In this document: piece by piece, positions 63,546 through 64,000 of the stretch | Layout of the letters: each line of letters starts with the position of its first letter | How positions within the stretch are numbered: the stretch's first letter is position 1 | Assembly (NCBI GenBank): GCA_014799465.1 | Contig: JAAVHZ010000040.1 | Coordinates: 1 to 64,000 of the forward strand | Source: Lachnospiraceae bacterium | GTDB taxonomy: Bacteria > Bacillota > Clostridia > Lachnospirales > Lachnospiraceae | DNA length: 64,000 nucleotides | Direction: 5' to 3' | Notes under the pieces: generated by a model | Told to the model about the DNA's origin: nothing | What the model saw: only the letters and a program-made list of their open reading frames with translations | Database searches by the model: none | Position numbers and translations under genes: made by a program

Positions 63546-64000
63546 ATGAAAAATGAAAATGAATTAATAAGGCTGTTTTCAATTAATATAAGGAACCGGC
63601 TCAAAATGTTACGTTTAGATTTGGAAAAGCTTCAGGAAATACGTATGAGAGTAAATGAACCGATGATGTTAAAGTATGCAGGCAGGGAGTATTTTGTGGA
63701 GGATGGCAGAGGAATGAGTCGTGTGTCTTCCAGACCATACATAGTGGTGCAGAATGAAATGAGAGAAACTATGGAGTATATCGGAAACTACTCGCTTTAT
63801 GCATTTGAAGATGAAATAAGACAGGGATTTATAACGGTACAGGGAGGCCACCGGATAGGCATTGCGGGAAAGGTGATAGTAGAAGACGGACATATTAAAT
63901 CCATTAAATACATATCTTCCATAAATATCAGAATATCACATGAGATAAGGGGCTGTGCTAATAAGGTGTTAAACTATATATCATCAGGTGATTATATGTA
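63546..64000 (+). CDS. spoIIIAA: Stage III sporulation protein AA, 3' end outside window
   Basis: The first about 151 residues of SpoIIIAA, the putative ATPase of the SpoIIIA-SpoIIQ channel between mother cell and forespore. Characteristic segments are LQEIRMRVNEPMMLKYAG, ETMEYIGNYSLYAFEDEIRQGFITVQGGHRIGIAGKVI and SSINIRISHEIRGCA. The Walker A region lies beyond the window. TAGGAGG precedes the ATG. It is normally first in the spoIIIAA-AH operon and under sigma-E control (family knowledge), which supports a spore-forming lineage. Confidence 0.92.
   Translation, partial: MKNENELIRLFSINIRNRLKMLRLDLEKLQEIRMRVNEPMMLKYAGREYFVEDGRGMSRVSSRPYIVVQNEMRETMEYIGNYSLYAFEDEIRQGFITVQGGHRIGIAGKVIVEDGHIKSIKYISSINIRISHEIRGCANKVLNYISSGDYM

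Overview
The window looks like a low-GC Firmicute chromosome of the Lachnospiraceae type (Clostridia). The evidence is the AT-rich base composition, a spoIIIAA gene running off the right edge, a CarD-family regulator, a SleB-type cell-wall hydrolase, a 421-residue LeuC of the clostridial/archaeal type and Thr/Glu/Pro-rich linkers in surface proteins. The species cannot be named from the sequence alone.

Bases 1 to about 13,700 are accessory DNA. A decayed IS3-family element covers the left edge. It is followed by the right end of a first integrative element (dUTPase, a frameshifted excisionase, a Tn916-type integrase). That element ends in a 16-codon relic of the start of a low-molecular-weight phosphotyrosine phosphatase gene. 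A second element of about 10.1 kb begins at this relic and runs to the intact phosphatase gene. It carries an XRE regulator, a membrane zinc-ribbon protein, a serine recombinase, an HU-like protein, several unrecognised proteins and its own excisionase and integrase. Both elements end in the same 16-bp core, TGCCACGGCAACATCT, which lies in the codons of the phosphatase catalytic loop. Two elements are therefore stacked in tandem at one site, and each supplies a ribosome site, start codon and first codons to the host gene. No relaxase, conjugation or capsid genes are visible in the second element.

From 13.7 to 20.7 kb come the phosphatase, an AlkD-like repair protein, tRNA-Ser(CGA), a roughly 200-bp MITE-like repeat, an ECF sigma factor with a membrane beta-propeller partner, and a LysR regulator divergent from leuC-leuD. 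From 20.7 to 24.7 kb there is a second accessory patch: small immunity-like genes between two near-duplicate terminators, a deaminase-fold toxin module with an Imm5-like protein, and a protein with two AP2-like domains around a degenerate HNH-like segment.

From 24.8 kb to the end the window is mostly housekeeping: SleB-like hydrolase, thrC, xth, GNAT, HAD, CarD, a large lectin/MucBP adhesin, an O-antigen-ligase-like protein, glyA, aroC, tgt-yajC, leuB-ilvD-ilvB, serC-serA-DUF1015, a GlgB-like protein that has lost two of three catalytic residues, mscS, a second surface protein, mecA, a DEAD-box helicase, a thioesterase, pncB, an SseB-like protein, a DUF3592 gene family and the start of spoIIIAA. 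Branched-chain amino acid and serine/glycine biosynthesis dominate. Leu genes are split between two loci (leuCD and leuB-ilvD-ilvB).

The strongest leads are the tandem 5'-replacing elements at the phosphatase gene, the apparently inactive branching-enzyme homologue, the toxin/immunity cassette, the double-AP2 protein, and an inverted site pair that could bound an invertible segment in the second element.
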